The translations under genes and the position numbers were made by a program. Positions 10,545 to 22,313 of a DNA stretch of 64,000 nt are shown piece by piece. The stretch lies in contig NC_081409.1 of the NCBI RefSeq assembly GCF_030272615.1, positions 210,620,257 through 210,684,256 on the forward strand, read 5' to 3'. Below the pieces are notes generated by a model, which saw only the letters and a list, made by a program, of their open reading frames with translations, was not told the DNA's origin and made no database searches. Positions within the stretch are counted from its first letter, which is position 1; every line of letters begins with the position of its first letter. The stretch comes from Cryptomeria japonica (lineage: Eukaryota > Streptophyta > Pinopsida > Cupressales > Cupressaceae).

Positions 10545-12316
10545 GAAGCGATGTGTGATGACGCGTTGGTTCAAAGATAGCTCGATTGATGATGTTGCTG
10601 ATATTGATTTTGATAGGATGCAGATTCGATCTTGATTTGATGTGGATTTGGTTTTGATATGATATTGATTTGATTTGGAGATAATAAATCTCGATATGAT
10701 GTTCATTCAATTTTTGGAGATGATAAATCTCGATATGATGCTGATTCAATTTTTGGAGATGATAGATCTCGATATGATGCCCCAGATGTTGATTGATAGA
10801 TATCGATGTGAGGATGCCCCCTTGGGAGATTAATCGGATAATTTCCGAATGATTTTGAATTTTTCGCGATTTTTTGATTTTTTTGAAATTTTTGAAATCT
10901 TTTTAGATTTGTAGGTTTTAATGGTTTTCTGATTTTTAGAGTCAATCCGATTCATTTCCCGATAAGAAATTTGAAAATGCTGTCCTACCAGGTTGATTAG
11001 TTGATTAGATGATTAACAATAAGTGGAATAAAAATCCCACTTAAATGTCCCATTATGAGTTTAAAAAGGTGAATTCATTTTTCCACTCCTCATTTGTGCA
11101 CTGCAGTTGTTGGAGAAAAATTGTTCTGGAGGAAGGAAATGGCGATCCCGTACCACCAGCATAGGTTTGAGAGAGTTCGGCGATATGAGCATCCTTCGGC
11201 ATACGGTCCACCGATACGTACTTTGAGAAAACCCAGCTTTGTTGATTTAAAAAAAAAATTTAGCCGTTTGCGTAAAAAATCATTTTTTAGTGTTTTCGCC
11301 AGATGGGTTGGGAAAAAAAATTATATTTTTGAAATGGGTTTTTTGGATTTTCAAAAAATTTCCAATTTGCATTCAAAAAAAAAAATTAATATATTTATGC
11401 ATTTTTCTTTTAAAAAATACATTAAAAAAAAATGATATTTTGAATTTTTAAATTTGGGCGGGAAAGGAGGGCAGAGGTAGGGAAGAGGGTTTTTGGTGGA
11501 GGTGGAGCCCTGATGGTGGCTGCCACCGACGCCATCGCAAGCACCGCTGACGCCACGGGCAACGCTTTGGTCGCCACCGTGGGGGGAAGGGTGGTTGCTT
11601 CTTTTTTTTTTCGGTTTTTTCGGTTTTTTGATTTTTTTGATTTTGACGCTTCGGGTGATTTTTTGATTTTTCAATTTGGATTTTTTAATTTTTTAATTTT
11701 GGCTTTTTGATGATTTTTGCATTTTGGCTTTTTGACGATTTTTTTTCGATTTTTTCGGTTTTGACGATTTTTTGATTTTTCCAATTTTGATGAGTTGATT
11801 TGATTTTTCGATTTTGATGATTTTGATATTTGATTTTTCGATTTTTGATGATTTTTGACGATTTTTTTGACTTGATTTTTGGAAAATGATTCGGTGATGG
11901 GGTCCTAATGATTTGATTTGATTTGATTTTTTGATTTTTGATAAGGTAAGGTTTGATTAGCTATCTAATTGATAAAATTAGATGCTCCTGATTGATAAAT
12001 TTGATGATCAGTACTGATTATCTTGATGCACGTGCGAGATGAGATAAGATTGATAATGACCTCATGATAGATGAGTGTCATTGATAAGGGCCCAATGAGA
12101 TTTGATAAAAATCTCAATTGAGCAAAATAGACCGATAGATAGATTTGATAGATAGATAAATCAAGAAACTGATATGATGAGGTGATTTGATTGCAGGAGC
12201 ACTTTACTGTTCTTTAGTCTCGGGAGCGTTTCCTGAAGACATGGATGTTGATACCCTGCCTTAGCCAGATGGAGTGAGATCACATTAGCAGATGTGGTCT
12301 GTCTTCCCTTTTTGAC
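10545..12316. other. Spacer between 3' LTR and antisense ORF of the Tat-like element
   Basis: No recognisable coding sequence. It contains three copies of a ~45-bp unit (10672-10779), then strongly T-rich, TTTTTTGATTTT-like DNA (about 10850-11950), broken by a GC-rich patch at 11455-11600. The longest open stretch (11094-11435, +) has no domain I recognise. Confidence 0.6.
10672..10779. repeat. Tandem repeat, about 45 bp, 2-3 copies
   Basis: The unit contains TTTGGAGATGATAAATCTCGATATGATG. The first copy is diverged; the next two differ at a few bases. Confidence 0.85.
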
Positions 12317-14254
12317 ATGCCCCGACCCCTGATAAATCGAGGATTACTGACAACTTTAGCAGAGCGCTGTCATAGTGAACATAACACATTTCACTTGCTG
12401 ACCGGAGAGATGACGGTGACACCCAAGGATGTCTACCAAATTTTGCAGATCCTTGTGATGGGCAATTTAGTATATTATGATCTCAGCCAGTGGGGTGGGA
12501 CAGAGGCACTTTGTCGCATGTTTGAGGATGACGAGATCGACGGGTATGATATTGCGTGGCAGGAGATGTTAGAGCTAGGGTATGCCACATTACCTACTGT
12601 GCTTGCCGGATTTATTGGAGGCTTCCTTTGTCCTAATCATAGGTCAAAGGGATTATTTGTTGGATGGGGTCGTCTGCTTGAGCAGGTGGTGATAGAGGGG
12701 ACCTAATTTTCATGGGGATCATGTATGTTAGCGCACTTGTATCATGACTTGCACCGATTTGTGTCCTAGGGATCAGTTGCATTATCAGCAGGGGTGACTG
12801 TGCTTCAGATATGGGCTTGGGAGCATTTACCCATCACACAACCATTGGCAGACAGAGAGAGACCTATAGGGAGACCTTATGCTGACGGGTATCCTAGTGT
12901 CATTGTCCAGCGAAAGCTAGGCAAATTAGAGTACTAGAGACGGACCTTGGATGACCTAGATACTATGATATGGAGGCCATACAGGGACTGTGAGATTTGG
13001 CCCGAGGATGCAGTGGAGATGCCATATCTATTCATGATGCGATATCTGATTGGCTCAACACCTTATGTCATCAAGCGATTCCCTTGTATGAGGGTGTTGA
13101 GACAGTATGGCAGGATACAGGGGATACCATAGGGTACAACTCATTATGATCATCAGAGATTGGATGTGGCTACTTGGGGGCCTTCTATTTCATATGACCA
13201 TGCCTGCGTAGAGTATCGATCATTGGGGCCTATGGATTGGGATTATCTTCCACATGTGATAGATAGCAGGATGATACATGAGTACGCTGTGCATTGTATT
13301 GTACATAGGTTTCCGAGACTGACACGTCCGGATGAGCCAGAGCCAGTGTTAGATGAGGATGATGAGAGGCCACGATGCAGAGCTTGAAGATGACGAAGGG
13401 ATGGTAGAGACCGAGATGATAGTGGAGATGGAGATGGATATGGAGGAGATGCAGGAGATCAGGGTGCTGGGGATGATGATGGAGGAAATGATGATGGGGG
13501 AGATGATGATGATGATGAGGGAGATGGTTGAGCAGTAGTAGTGGCAGCGACAGGCACACCGGGAGCCAAGAGCTAGCAGTTCCAGATCTGCTAGGGATGT
13601 ATATACAGATTGGATGGCCCGGGTGGTTAGATGCAGGAGATCAGGTCCAAGGGAACATGAGCATCAGGTTCCAGAGCAGGAGATTCCCCCGGTTGAGCGG
13701 GTACCTATGACAGTATCATGGGATGAGCAGCTACAGATAGAGGCACCTCGACGGATCCTTATTAGGATGTCGTCGCATCAGCAGCAGGCTCAGATTACTG
13801 ACCTACAGGCTTAGGTTCAATAGCCAGAGAGTCAACTAGCAGAGAGGGACTCTCAGATGGCCCAGCTAGAGACTTAGATGGCTTCTCTCATAGTCGAGAG
13901 AGACGCAGCTATGGATAGGTGTTGGCAGGCTGAGACACAGGGACAATTGTCAAGAGGGTCTACTTCAGGGAAGAGTGCCTTGAAGATGATGCGCCAGGGG
14001 ATCTGAGAGGCTAAGTATTACAGGACATTATACTTTACTATTGTTCCTCTTGAGCGAAGGGCTCCAATATTTTCACAACTGAGCAGGAGATCAGGATAGA
14101 GCTAGATTGAGAGTCGAGTAGTGACAGGGCCACTTCAGAGAGCTCCCCTAGGTGGGGTCTCAGGTACAGGGGTACTAGTTGGTGCTACTCTACCTGCCAC
14201 ATCAGGACAAAGTTCTGCTCTGCGTCTGAGTGGTCACACTGATATGGGACATTG
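12317..14254 (+). pseudogene. Plant mobile domain (PMD) ORF, antisense to the retrotransposon, broken
   Basis: The segments 12317-12706, 12770-13132 and 13160-13387 together encode a plant mobile domain, as in MAIN-like and 'phosphatase 7 long form' proteins: FHLLTGEMTVTPKDVYQIL, GFIGGFLCP, LDTMIWRPYRD, YLIGSTPYVIKRF, DWDYLPHVIDSRM. A frame change near 13387 leads into an Asp/Gly-rich stretch (13395-13530) and a Gln/Arg-rich, probably coiled-coil tail (13614-13990). Stops at about 12704, 12768, 12937 and 13130 disable it; those at 12768 and 12937 look like Gln and Trp codons changed by C-to-T and G-to-A. It lies opposite in sense to pol, between pol and the 3' LTR, where Tat elements carry extra antisense ORFs. 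The function of the retrotransposon PMD is unknown. Confidence 0.82.
13400..13515 (+). repeat. GAT/GGA triplet-rich stretch in the PMD pseudogene
   Basis: Imperfect GAT and GGA triplets encode an Asp/Gly-rich linker in the frame after the PMD. Confidence 0.8.
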
Positions 14255-15870
14255 ATCTATTTATGTACATACCTTTTTATGATGAGATATTGATGATTCC
14301 TACGATGTATATTTGTGATGTATCTCATATATTTTGTGATATCATTGTACCTTGGACATTGATCTTGTTTTGATGATATGATATGCAGTCGATCCTATTC
14401 ATTCTACATGACCTATGAGATGATGGATGGATTCTATTTGGTATATGATTATGATGTGCAGTTACTTTCATGATGTATGCTTGATGTATGCTTTAATTTC
14501 TATATGCTTATGAATTCTAGATGATGGATATATGATGATGCAGTATTTACATGATGTATGCAAATGCAAATATGTATGGTGATGCTTATAATTTCTATAT
14601 GATGTTTGTGTGATTGCAATGCTTTCTATGTTTATGATATTTTTTTATGATTTTCTCATGCATGTTAATATGATATGGATGCAATGCAATGCAATGGTGT
14701 TATTTTATATGCTTTGAGATTTGATGAATGTCATGCAATGATCTTACTAAATGAATGAATGATTTGATGCTTTATATGAATGATGCCTTGGTATGCAATG
14801 GTTACATGAGATGAACTAACTTATCATGCAGGATGAATGAATTGATTATTTTTGTTATTGCCCAATGTACTCACTCACATAATAAGAGAGATAACACCAT
14901 GTTAGCTTTGGCCTTGGAAAAGATGAGCATTGTGATCCCGTGCAGAATGAAATGCAAATCTATCTTAAAATGCAATGCAATGCAGTGATCAGACCGATCA
15001 TGGAGTCATTGCTTTGTTTTGTCATTGAGCCCCTAAAATGTGGGAAGTGAGTGCAAACATCAATGGTATAATTTAAACCATGATGACCTGAGCACTACTT
15101 TCCTGGGTTTTGATATTGCAAGTTAGCACAAGCATCAAGGTATAATTGAACCAAGATGACCAGAGTATTGCTTGCATAAAACAGATAGTATTAACCATTT
15201 CTATATGTAAGTCTAAAATGTCTTCCATGATACTCTGATGATCATGTCCTTAGACAACCTTGCACATATTAATGATTAATTTACATATAGCAGACGAGAA
15301 AAATATCATGTTACTTCCTCATTCCTCTAGTCAAAGACATCCTAGAGTTACTCAGAAATCATGATAGCGAAAATCAAAATAAAATAGTTGAACCATTATT
15401 GCCAAAGTGTTAAAATCATGAGTCAAGATATATCATCCATTGATATGTCTTTTGTCATGTTAGATTGATATGTGATAGTTAATGGTTGACAATGTGATCT
15501 TATGTTCAACGTTGGACATGTCTTAGTTTTTTGCTTGACAAGTGTTGTCTGACTGTTGTTCTACCTGCTTTGATTAAGCTCAAAATGATCAAAACATTTT
15601 TTTCCCCCCAGCCAGGTTTAGGATTTTGCCCCCAGCCTAGAAACAAGCCTTATTATGATATAGTCAATGATCTAAACCATGATGAGAAATCACCTAGGAT
15701 GCATGCATATGTATAAAAGGCTTTATGATGAATATGAACAATGCTGACGGAAAAGAATGCAAGCGAAAGAAAGCATGAACCAATGGATGGCAGAGCTAGC
15801 CAACAGATAGCACCTGTTTGCCAAGTTTTCACCATCTGCTTTTATTGCACTTTTTCTCATATTTGATTTT
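14255..15870. other. Non-coding spacer between PMD ORF and pol
   Basis: I see no gene. Much of 14280-14860 is ATG/TGAT-rich, with recurring ATGATGTATGC-like words, and 15050-15190 holds two imperfect copies of a ~75-bp unit with GTATAAT...GATGACC in each. Confidence 0.6.
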
Positions 15871-15874
15871 TTTT

Positions 15875-16014
15875 TGTTTTTTTGCTTTTTCACTGTTTTG
15901 GATTTTCTACTTTTTTCATTGTTTTGGGATTTTCTGCTTTTTCACTATTTTTTGATTTTCTGGTTTTTTTACTATTTTTGGATTTTCTGCTTTTTCACTG
16001 TTTTTGGATTTTTT
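15875..16014. repeat. T-rich tandem repeat, about 28-bp unit, five copies
   Basis: The unit is close to TTTTCACTGTTTTGGATTTT with CTGC between copies. It lies just beyond the end of pol. Confidence 0.85.
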
Positions 16015-18613
16015 AGACATAAAACTTCTTTAGATGCATGCTATTGATGGGTTCCTCAAGCTGATCTCCATCTTGTGTTGATAGCTGATATGCTCCTGAC
16101 CCAAATACTATTGTGACAACAAATGGACCTAACCAGTTTGGTTCAAATTTTCCTTTCTTTTCTCAATTTGACCGATTTCGTGGATTTTCCTTTAGTACTA
16201 GTTCTCCCACTTGAAATATTCGTGGTTTGACCTTGTGATTATAACTTTGGCACATTCTTTACTGATATACCTTTAGATGATCAAAGACATTTTCTCTTCA
16301 TTCATGGATCAGTTCTAGCTCTTGCAGTCTAGATACTTGTTGTTCTTCATCTGGGATAAGTCCTTTCAGTGATACACGTAGAGAGGGTATCTCTACTTCG
16401 ATTGGCAATATGACTTCTGATCCATATACAAGAGAGAAAGGTGTGGCACTTGTTGGTGTGCGGATACTAGTGCAGTAGGCCCAGAGAGCAGGGTTTAATT
16501 GAATATGCCAATCTTTCCTAGCATCATTCACTATCTTTTTGAGGATTTTTAGAATAGTTTTGTTAGATGCTTTTGCTTGCACATTCCCCTGTGGATAATA
16601 GGGTGTGGAGAATCTGTGCTGGATCTTAAACTTCTCACATAGCTCTTGTACATCCTGATTCTTGAATGGTTGCCCATTGTTAGTGATAATGGTCATTGGT
16701 ATTCCATAATGACAGATGATGTAATTCAGGATAAATGCAACAATTTGTTTTCCTATGATATTTGTGAGAGGTACTGCCTCGATCCATTTTGTAAAATATT
16801 ATGTAGCTACAAGAATGAATTTGTGACCATTAGATGAAGAAGGATTTATCTTTCCTACTAGATCAAGACCCCATTGACAAAAAGGCCAAGATGTTGCCAA
16901 AGCATGAAGTTCTTGTGTTGGTGCATGAATCAAGTTCCCATGGATCTGACATTGTTTACACGTTCTAGCTATTTGAAAAGAATCTCGTTCCATAGTCGGT
17001 CAATAATAGCCCAAGCGTATGAGTTTTTTCGAAAGGGTAAGACCACTTGAATGAGTGCCACAAATGTCATTATGAACTTCCTTTAAGGCCTTCTCAGATT
17101 CTTCTTGTTCGAGACATCTTAAAAGAGTACCGTCTAGACCTCGTTTAAATAGGGTATCCATGACAAGAGTATAATGGGAGGATTGGTGAATAAAGTTTCT
17201 CTTTTGATTTTTCGATAAGTCGGGAGGTAAGATGTTATCTTTCAGGTATGTGTAAGTTTGGCCATAGCAGGAGGAATCATGTCCTATAAGTTGACAAATG
17301 GTTTGGGAATTAGGACAATTATGAGAAGGGTAAAACAACTCTTCAACCAGGAATTCATAAGGCTCTTGATTTTCCTGTGTTTGTAATAGAGAAGCAAGTG
17401 TTACCATGGCATCTACTGCTTTGTTATCATTTCTTGGAATTTTTTAAAAAGTGATTTCAACAAAATATTTCTTGAAGTCATCCACCATCTTTTTGTAAGG
17501 CATGAGTTTGTCATCTTTTGTTTGATAGTCATCATTGATTTGATTGATGATGAGCTGAGAGTCTCCAAAGACCTGAAGTTGTGTAATGTTCCATTCCATA
17601 GCCATTTTGATACCTGTAACCAAAGCTTCATATTCTGCAATGTTATTGGTGTATGGGAAGCTTAATTTGTATGCTTTCAGAATTGTATGACCTTGTGGTG
17701 TGATAAATAGAATTCCCGCTCCTGATTCGTGTTGCGTATATGAACCATCAAAGTATAGTTGCCATGCTTTTGTTGTGACTGTTAGGTTATCAGCATCAGG
17801 AAACTCAATCTGTAGAGGATGATCATCTTGAAGTGGTGCCTCTGCTAGTTGATTTGCAATGACTTGTCCTTTGATAGCTTTTCTGTCTACATACTCAATA
17901 TCAAACTCACTTAGGATCATGATCCATTTTGCTAGTCGTCCTGTCAATGTTGCCTTGCTGAGCAAATATTTCAATGGATCGATTTTAGCTATCAACTTGA
18001 TGGAGTGAGACAGTAGATAGTGTCTTAATTTTTGAGAAGGAAAAACTACCGCCAAGCATGCTTTTTCTGTTGGGGAATAGTTGAGCTCGTATCCCACTAA
18101 TGTTCTGCTGATGTAGTAGATGGCTTGCTCTTTTCCTTCATTATCTTGTTGTGCAAGCAAAACTCCTAATGATACTTCAGTGGTCGATACATAGAGCAAT
18201 AACAACTTGTCTGGAATTGGTGACATTAAAACAGGTGGTTGCATTAGATATTCCTTGATCTTGTTGAATGCATCCTCACATTGATGGTCCCACTTGAAAT
18301 GAACATTTTTATGTAATAGATGGGTGAATGGTTGACATTTATCTGCTAGTTGAGCCACAAATCTTCTAATTGACTGCAATCTTCCCTGTAGTGATATGAG
18401 TTGACTTATATTCTTGGGAGATGCCATTTCCATGATTGCTTTGACCTTAGCTGGATCTACTTCGATACCTCTAGCTGAAACAATGTATCCCAATAGCTTT
18501 CCTGAAGTGACACTAAAGGCACATTTCTTAGGATTTAGCTGTAGCTTGTACTGTTCTAACCGATCAAAGATCTTTTCCAGTATTTCAATATGTTCTTCTC
18601 TGTTGTTAGTATA
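16008..18613 (-). pseudogene. Tat-like gypsy pol remnant: RT thumb, RNase H, second RNase H, integrase
   Basis: From its truncated 5' end (18613) this encodes the RT thumb (HIEILEKIFDRLEQYKLQ, GKLLGYIVSARGIEVDP), the pol RNase H region, and a second RNase H with visible acidic residues (LYFDGSYT, NIAEYEAL, VFGDSQLII, AVDAMVTLAS). After a stop near 17444 come the integrase zinc-binding region (HNDICGTHSSGLTL, CKQC), the core and a C-terminal module ending GAYQLSTQDGDQLEEP. The core keeps its first Asp (WGLDLVG), but the second is Asn (ITNNGQPF) and the catalytic Glu is Lys (VQAKASNKT), so integrase is dead; both look like G-to-A changes. RT catalytic YxDD, protease and gag are missing. Additional stops and frame breaks separate 16696, 16799 and 17000. 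Confidence 0.9.
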
Positions 18614-19645
18614 TGTGATGCCAAAAATGTTGTTAGTATAAGAGGCATACACATATAATGAGACAATAAAGTATAATTGAAAAGCTTAATTTCAAAACTA
18701 AATCAAAGATGCAAACCATAAGCCTTCCTTGAAATGTCCCATTGTCCTCTATTCTTGAGGACCTTGAAGGTGTTGGATTGATGGGCTCTCAGTGGAGCAA
18801 TGACCTCCAAAGTGACAACTCAAGAGTTGAGTAGCTATTTGATCATGATTGACTATGGAGATGATATGAAATGCATGATTTAAGAAACTAGATTAACATG
18901 CTATGATAAATCCAAAAGCTAGTTACTAGATAATTGAAATGCAAATTGCCTATAGTAATGATTCCTAAATTGATATGAGATGGGATCCTTATTGCTCCAA
19001 AATAGGGGATATTTATAAGAATTCCAAGGCCAAAGCTGAGGTGGCAGGAATCGATGGTCCGGATTTGATCTGAAGATATCAAGTGCCAAGATTGAGGAGG
19101 TTGGAGAAGAGGTTGGAGGAAGAAACACTTGTCATCTCTGTGGTGACAAGTGTCCAAGGGAGGAGACATGTGGCAAAAGTGCCATGTGTCTCAAGAAGAG
19201 AATATCCACACCATGGGAGGTTAGGATAAGGAGGTTAGGATGTGCAAGATAGGATAGGGTTAGTTAGACCCAAGATTAGATTGAATGGGTTAAGTTAGGG
19301 AATGGTTAGGTTAGGTGGTTAAAGTTAGGAGCCATGTGCTCATTTGAATTTAGAAATTCAAATAATTGGAAAATGGTAATTAATCTCAACAAACTTGAGT
19401 TTGTTAATTTTAATTAGGGATTAGAAGAATTGATTAATATGGGGAGACATTAATTAATTTAGAATTAATTAATGAAAGGGGGATGTGAGATGAACTATAT
19501 AAATAAATCATTTAGATTTATTTACTAGTAGATGAATAGAGAAATTAATTAAATTGCTTGTGAATTCAATTAATTGGGAAGGGCAATTAATCAAATAACT
19601 ACGTATTTAATTAACTATCTTCAGACCATTTTTAGGTGTATACAA
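18614..19645 (-). repeat. 5' LTR of the Tat-like element
   Basis: This 1032-bp LTR has TG...CA ends and is uninterrupted. On the - strand it begins TGTATACACC at 19645 and ends GGCATCACA at 18614. No primer-binding site follows at 18613; the sequence runs straight into RT thumb coding sequence. A 13-mer TGTTGTTAGTATA occurs both just outside the LTR (18601-18613) and just inside it (about 18629-18641), which may have guided the deletion. Confidence 0.9.
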
Positions 19646-19650
19646 TAGGT
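19646..19650. repeat. Target-site duplication ATAGG, right copy
   Basis: ATAGG lies directly after the TATACA end of the right LTR, matching 686-690. Confidence 0.9.
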
Positions 19651-20571
19651 ATAGTGGTGCCCAACAGATGTAGCCTCTGCAAACAAGAGGAAGAATCTGT
19701 AGAACATTTATTGTACGGTTGCTTTTATTCTAAGCAATGTTGGGATTGGCTATTGTTGAAGCTTTAGAACCATATGGTGCGCAACAGTACTTTCAAAGAC
19801 TTTATCTTTGCTTGACCGACGGGTGGCAAGTCATCAAAATGGGGGAGTCTATGGATTGTTGGCCCATCTATGGTCGCTTGGCATGCGTGGAAAGAAAGAA
19901 ATATAAGGATATTTAGGGAGGAAGATTTGGAGGTTACTCTTCTTATTAATAAAATCCAAGCGGCAATAGAAGAAACTATTAATGGAAAGATCCACGGGAG
20001 AATATATAAATATTATTCTAAATGGGATATGGAGATGGAGCAAGTATGGAATTTGAAACAAAGCAGTAGTCACTTTCAAGGTGCTAAATCAGTTGAACAA
20101 AAGAATGTTAAGTGGACACCTCCCCCACCCAGTTGGAAAAAATTGAACTTCGATGGAGCTAGTTGAGGAAATCCTAGATTATCTAGGTTTGGTGCGGTAG
20201 TTAGAGATGAGAAGGGCAACCTAGTTGGGGCAATATGTGGACCTATGGAAATTGATACTAATAATGTAGCAGAGATTACTGCATTAGAGGAAGGTTTGAA
20301 ATGGGCCTCATCTAATGGAGTTTCGAATGTGATGATTGAGGGGGATTCTCAAGTCATTCTAAGTGGGATTATCAAAAAAGGGTTTACAAATTGGCAGTTA
20401 AATGCTTGGATCCTGAGGATAAATTGTTTGCTTCAAAAGTTGACAGATTACCATCTTAACCACATTTTCTGCGAGGGCTATCAAGTGGCAGATTTTATTG
20501 CCAACCAAGGCATTGTAGAGACTCTGCCAACAGTCATGTTGATGACAGATGCTGGGAATAGAGATTTTTAG
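19646..20571 (+). pseudogene. LINE ORF2 fragment: zf-RVT end and C-terminal RNase H
   Basis: This continues the piece ending at 690. CSLCKQEEESVEHLLYGC completes the zinc-finger CxxC...HxxxxC pattern, followed by the WHAWKERN block typical of plant L1 ORF2. The C-terminus is an RNase H domain: LNFDGAS (first Asp), NNVAEITALEEGL (Glu), IEGDSQVIL (Asp) and QVADFIANQG (final Asp). Stops interrupt it at about 19767, 19815 and 20164, the last right after the first RNase H Asp block. The RNase H sequence resembles the one in the intact LINE at 4351-8565 but is clearly diverged, so this is an older, separate insertion. Confidence 0.85.
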
Positions 20572-21536
20572 AATCTCCTGAACAATGACAGAGCTCATTT
20601 CTCAAGGATGAGAATAGGGTGAAGTTTTATTATAAAATGTGTCTTTAGTGATAAGAGAGGTACTCTCTTATCAACTTTATTCATGCGGGCTAGACAGTTG
20701 CTGCTACAACCTTTCTAGATTAGATTGCACCTGGTTTTAAGGGCTCAGTGGGAAAAGAGAAGGCGGGTTTGGACTATTAGATGGATGATTCTAGAAGTGT
20801 TAGGTCTATTTAAGCAAAGATTAGACTAGTAAAAGAAAGCATCTTTCAGAAGATAAAATGGTGCATCGGTTTGGACTTAGTTGTCTTTTCCATGAGGAGA
20901 CATTGGAAGTTCAGTGAGAACGTCTCTTCGACATAGATACAAAAGGTCAAAACGCCATTCAAGGCTTGCTAGAGGATGCATTTAGTGAGGAGAGGCATTG
21001 GTGTGATGGGTATATTTATGAAATCATATTGTGCTTATTGGTTGATGTACTGCCATCTAAGGAGGCATGTGTGCAGAAAATGGTAGGATTTGTGAGGGAA
21101 GAAGTTGTGGAGGTCGTGGGTGGTGCGGTTCTGGAGGTGGAAGAGGAGTGATCTAGTATTCTAGGCCCCTATTTCAACCCCACTGCTACCCTGTCATATG
21201 TAGAGTGCTTGGATTCAGAGGATGAAGCCAAGCTAGTCGCAGTTGCTCTCAGGAACTTGAAGGAGGAGTTTATGGTAGAAGCTTGGGAAGTCTTTCCGGT
21301 TGGGGTCACAAATGCAGACATGGGCCCATTTAGGAGGATGATGCAGAATGAAGATGGATGGATTTCAGAAGCCATCATTGATAAGGTGGTGACTATGGGA
21401 GTGTAGGTGGCCACCATTTTAAGGCTATTGTAATTTGGTAAAATTTTGTGATGTTTGGTTTTGTCGAGTTGGTAGGGAGGTTGAGTCAGTTGAATATATT
21501 TTGTAATCTCTTTTTTGATTAATATAGGGTGCTATA
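20572..21536 (+). other. 3' untranslated part of the old LINE
   Basis: This stretch follows the RNase H stop and ends in a T-rich block with TTGATTAATAT. It contains a few open stretches of about 60 codons (20966-21151, 21209-21406). Neither has a domain I recognise. I read it as the LINE 3' UTR because of its position and because plant L1 elements end this way; no poly(A) remains. Confidence 0.5.
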
Positions 21537-21745
21537 CTCATTGTTAAAGATCTTCTAACTCCTTTGATTTCTTCATGGATCTCCTTCCAAAAAAATTAAC
21601 TTTTCATTTCTCAAGCAAAATTTCCTACAAAAATCTAGAAAGAGGAAGAACTCAAAAAACAATATTTAAAAAGTCTTTGACAGAAACAAAAACTTGAAAA
21701 TAATTTTTACCATTAGTAAGAATAATTTCCAAATTAAGGAGATTC
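21537..21745. repeat. Direct repeat, first copy (~209 bp)
   Basis: CTCATTGTTAAAGATCTTCT to AAATTAAGGAGATTC is repeated at 22103-22313 with few differences. It starts exactly where the old LINE ends. A TG start is present but no CA end, so a TRIM-type LTR is only a possibility. Confidence 0.9.
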
Positions 21746-22102
21746 ATAACTAATTACATTATATTAATTACCCCTTTTTCTTATATTCATAACTAATTAC
21801 ATTATAAAATTTAGTGAAGTTTTTTATTAAAATTTATGACTATATATAAAAGATCAAAATCAAATTTTTAATCTACTTATTTAAATTTAATGTGTTATTT
21901 ATAAAAATTAGAAACCCCCAAATTTATAAACTTTATTTTCAAAATAACTATATATACTACTTCTTATGAATACAAATAAATCAAATTTATATTTTAGGTA
22001 TTTGTTAAATGCAAAGAAAGTTTTACCAATATTTCTTCAAGATAAAATTAAGTCTATTTTTCTATTGCATTGGAGCATATTTACTTATCTAGTAAAGTTT
22101 TC

Positions 22103-22313
22103 CTCATTGTTGAAGATCTTCTAACTCCTTTGATTTCTTCATAGATCTCCTTCCAAAAATTTTTACTTTTCAATTCTCAAGCAAAATTTTCTACAAAAAT
22201 CTAGAAAGAGGAAGAACTCCAAAAACAATATTTAAAAAAAGTCTTTGACAAAAACAAAAACTTGAAAATAATTTTTACCATTAGTAAGAATAATTACCAA
22301 ATTAAAGAGATTC
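22103..22313. repeat. Direct repeat, second copy (~211 bp)
   Basis: Pairs with 21537-21745. The ~357 bp between the copies is AT-rich with no coding sequence. Confidence 0.9.

Noticed and set aside
11094-11435. 113-codon + strand ORF as a gene
   Set aside because: It runs through poly-A/T tracts, ends in Lys runs and has no recognisable domain.
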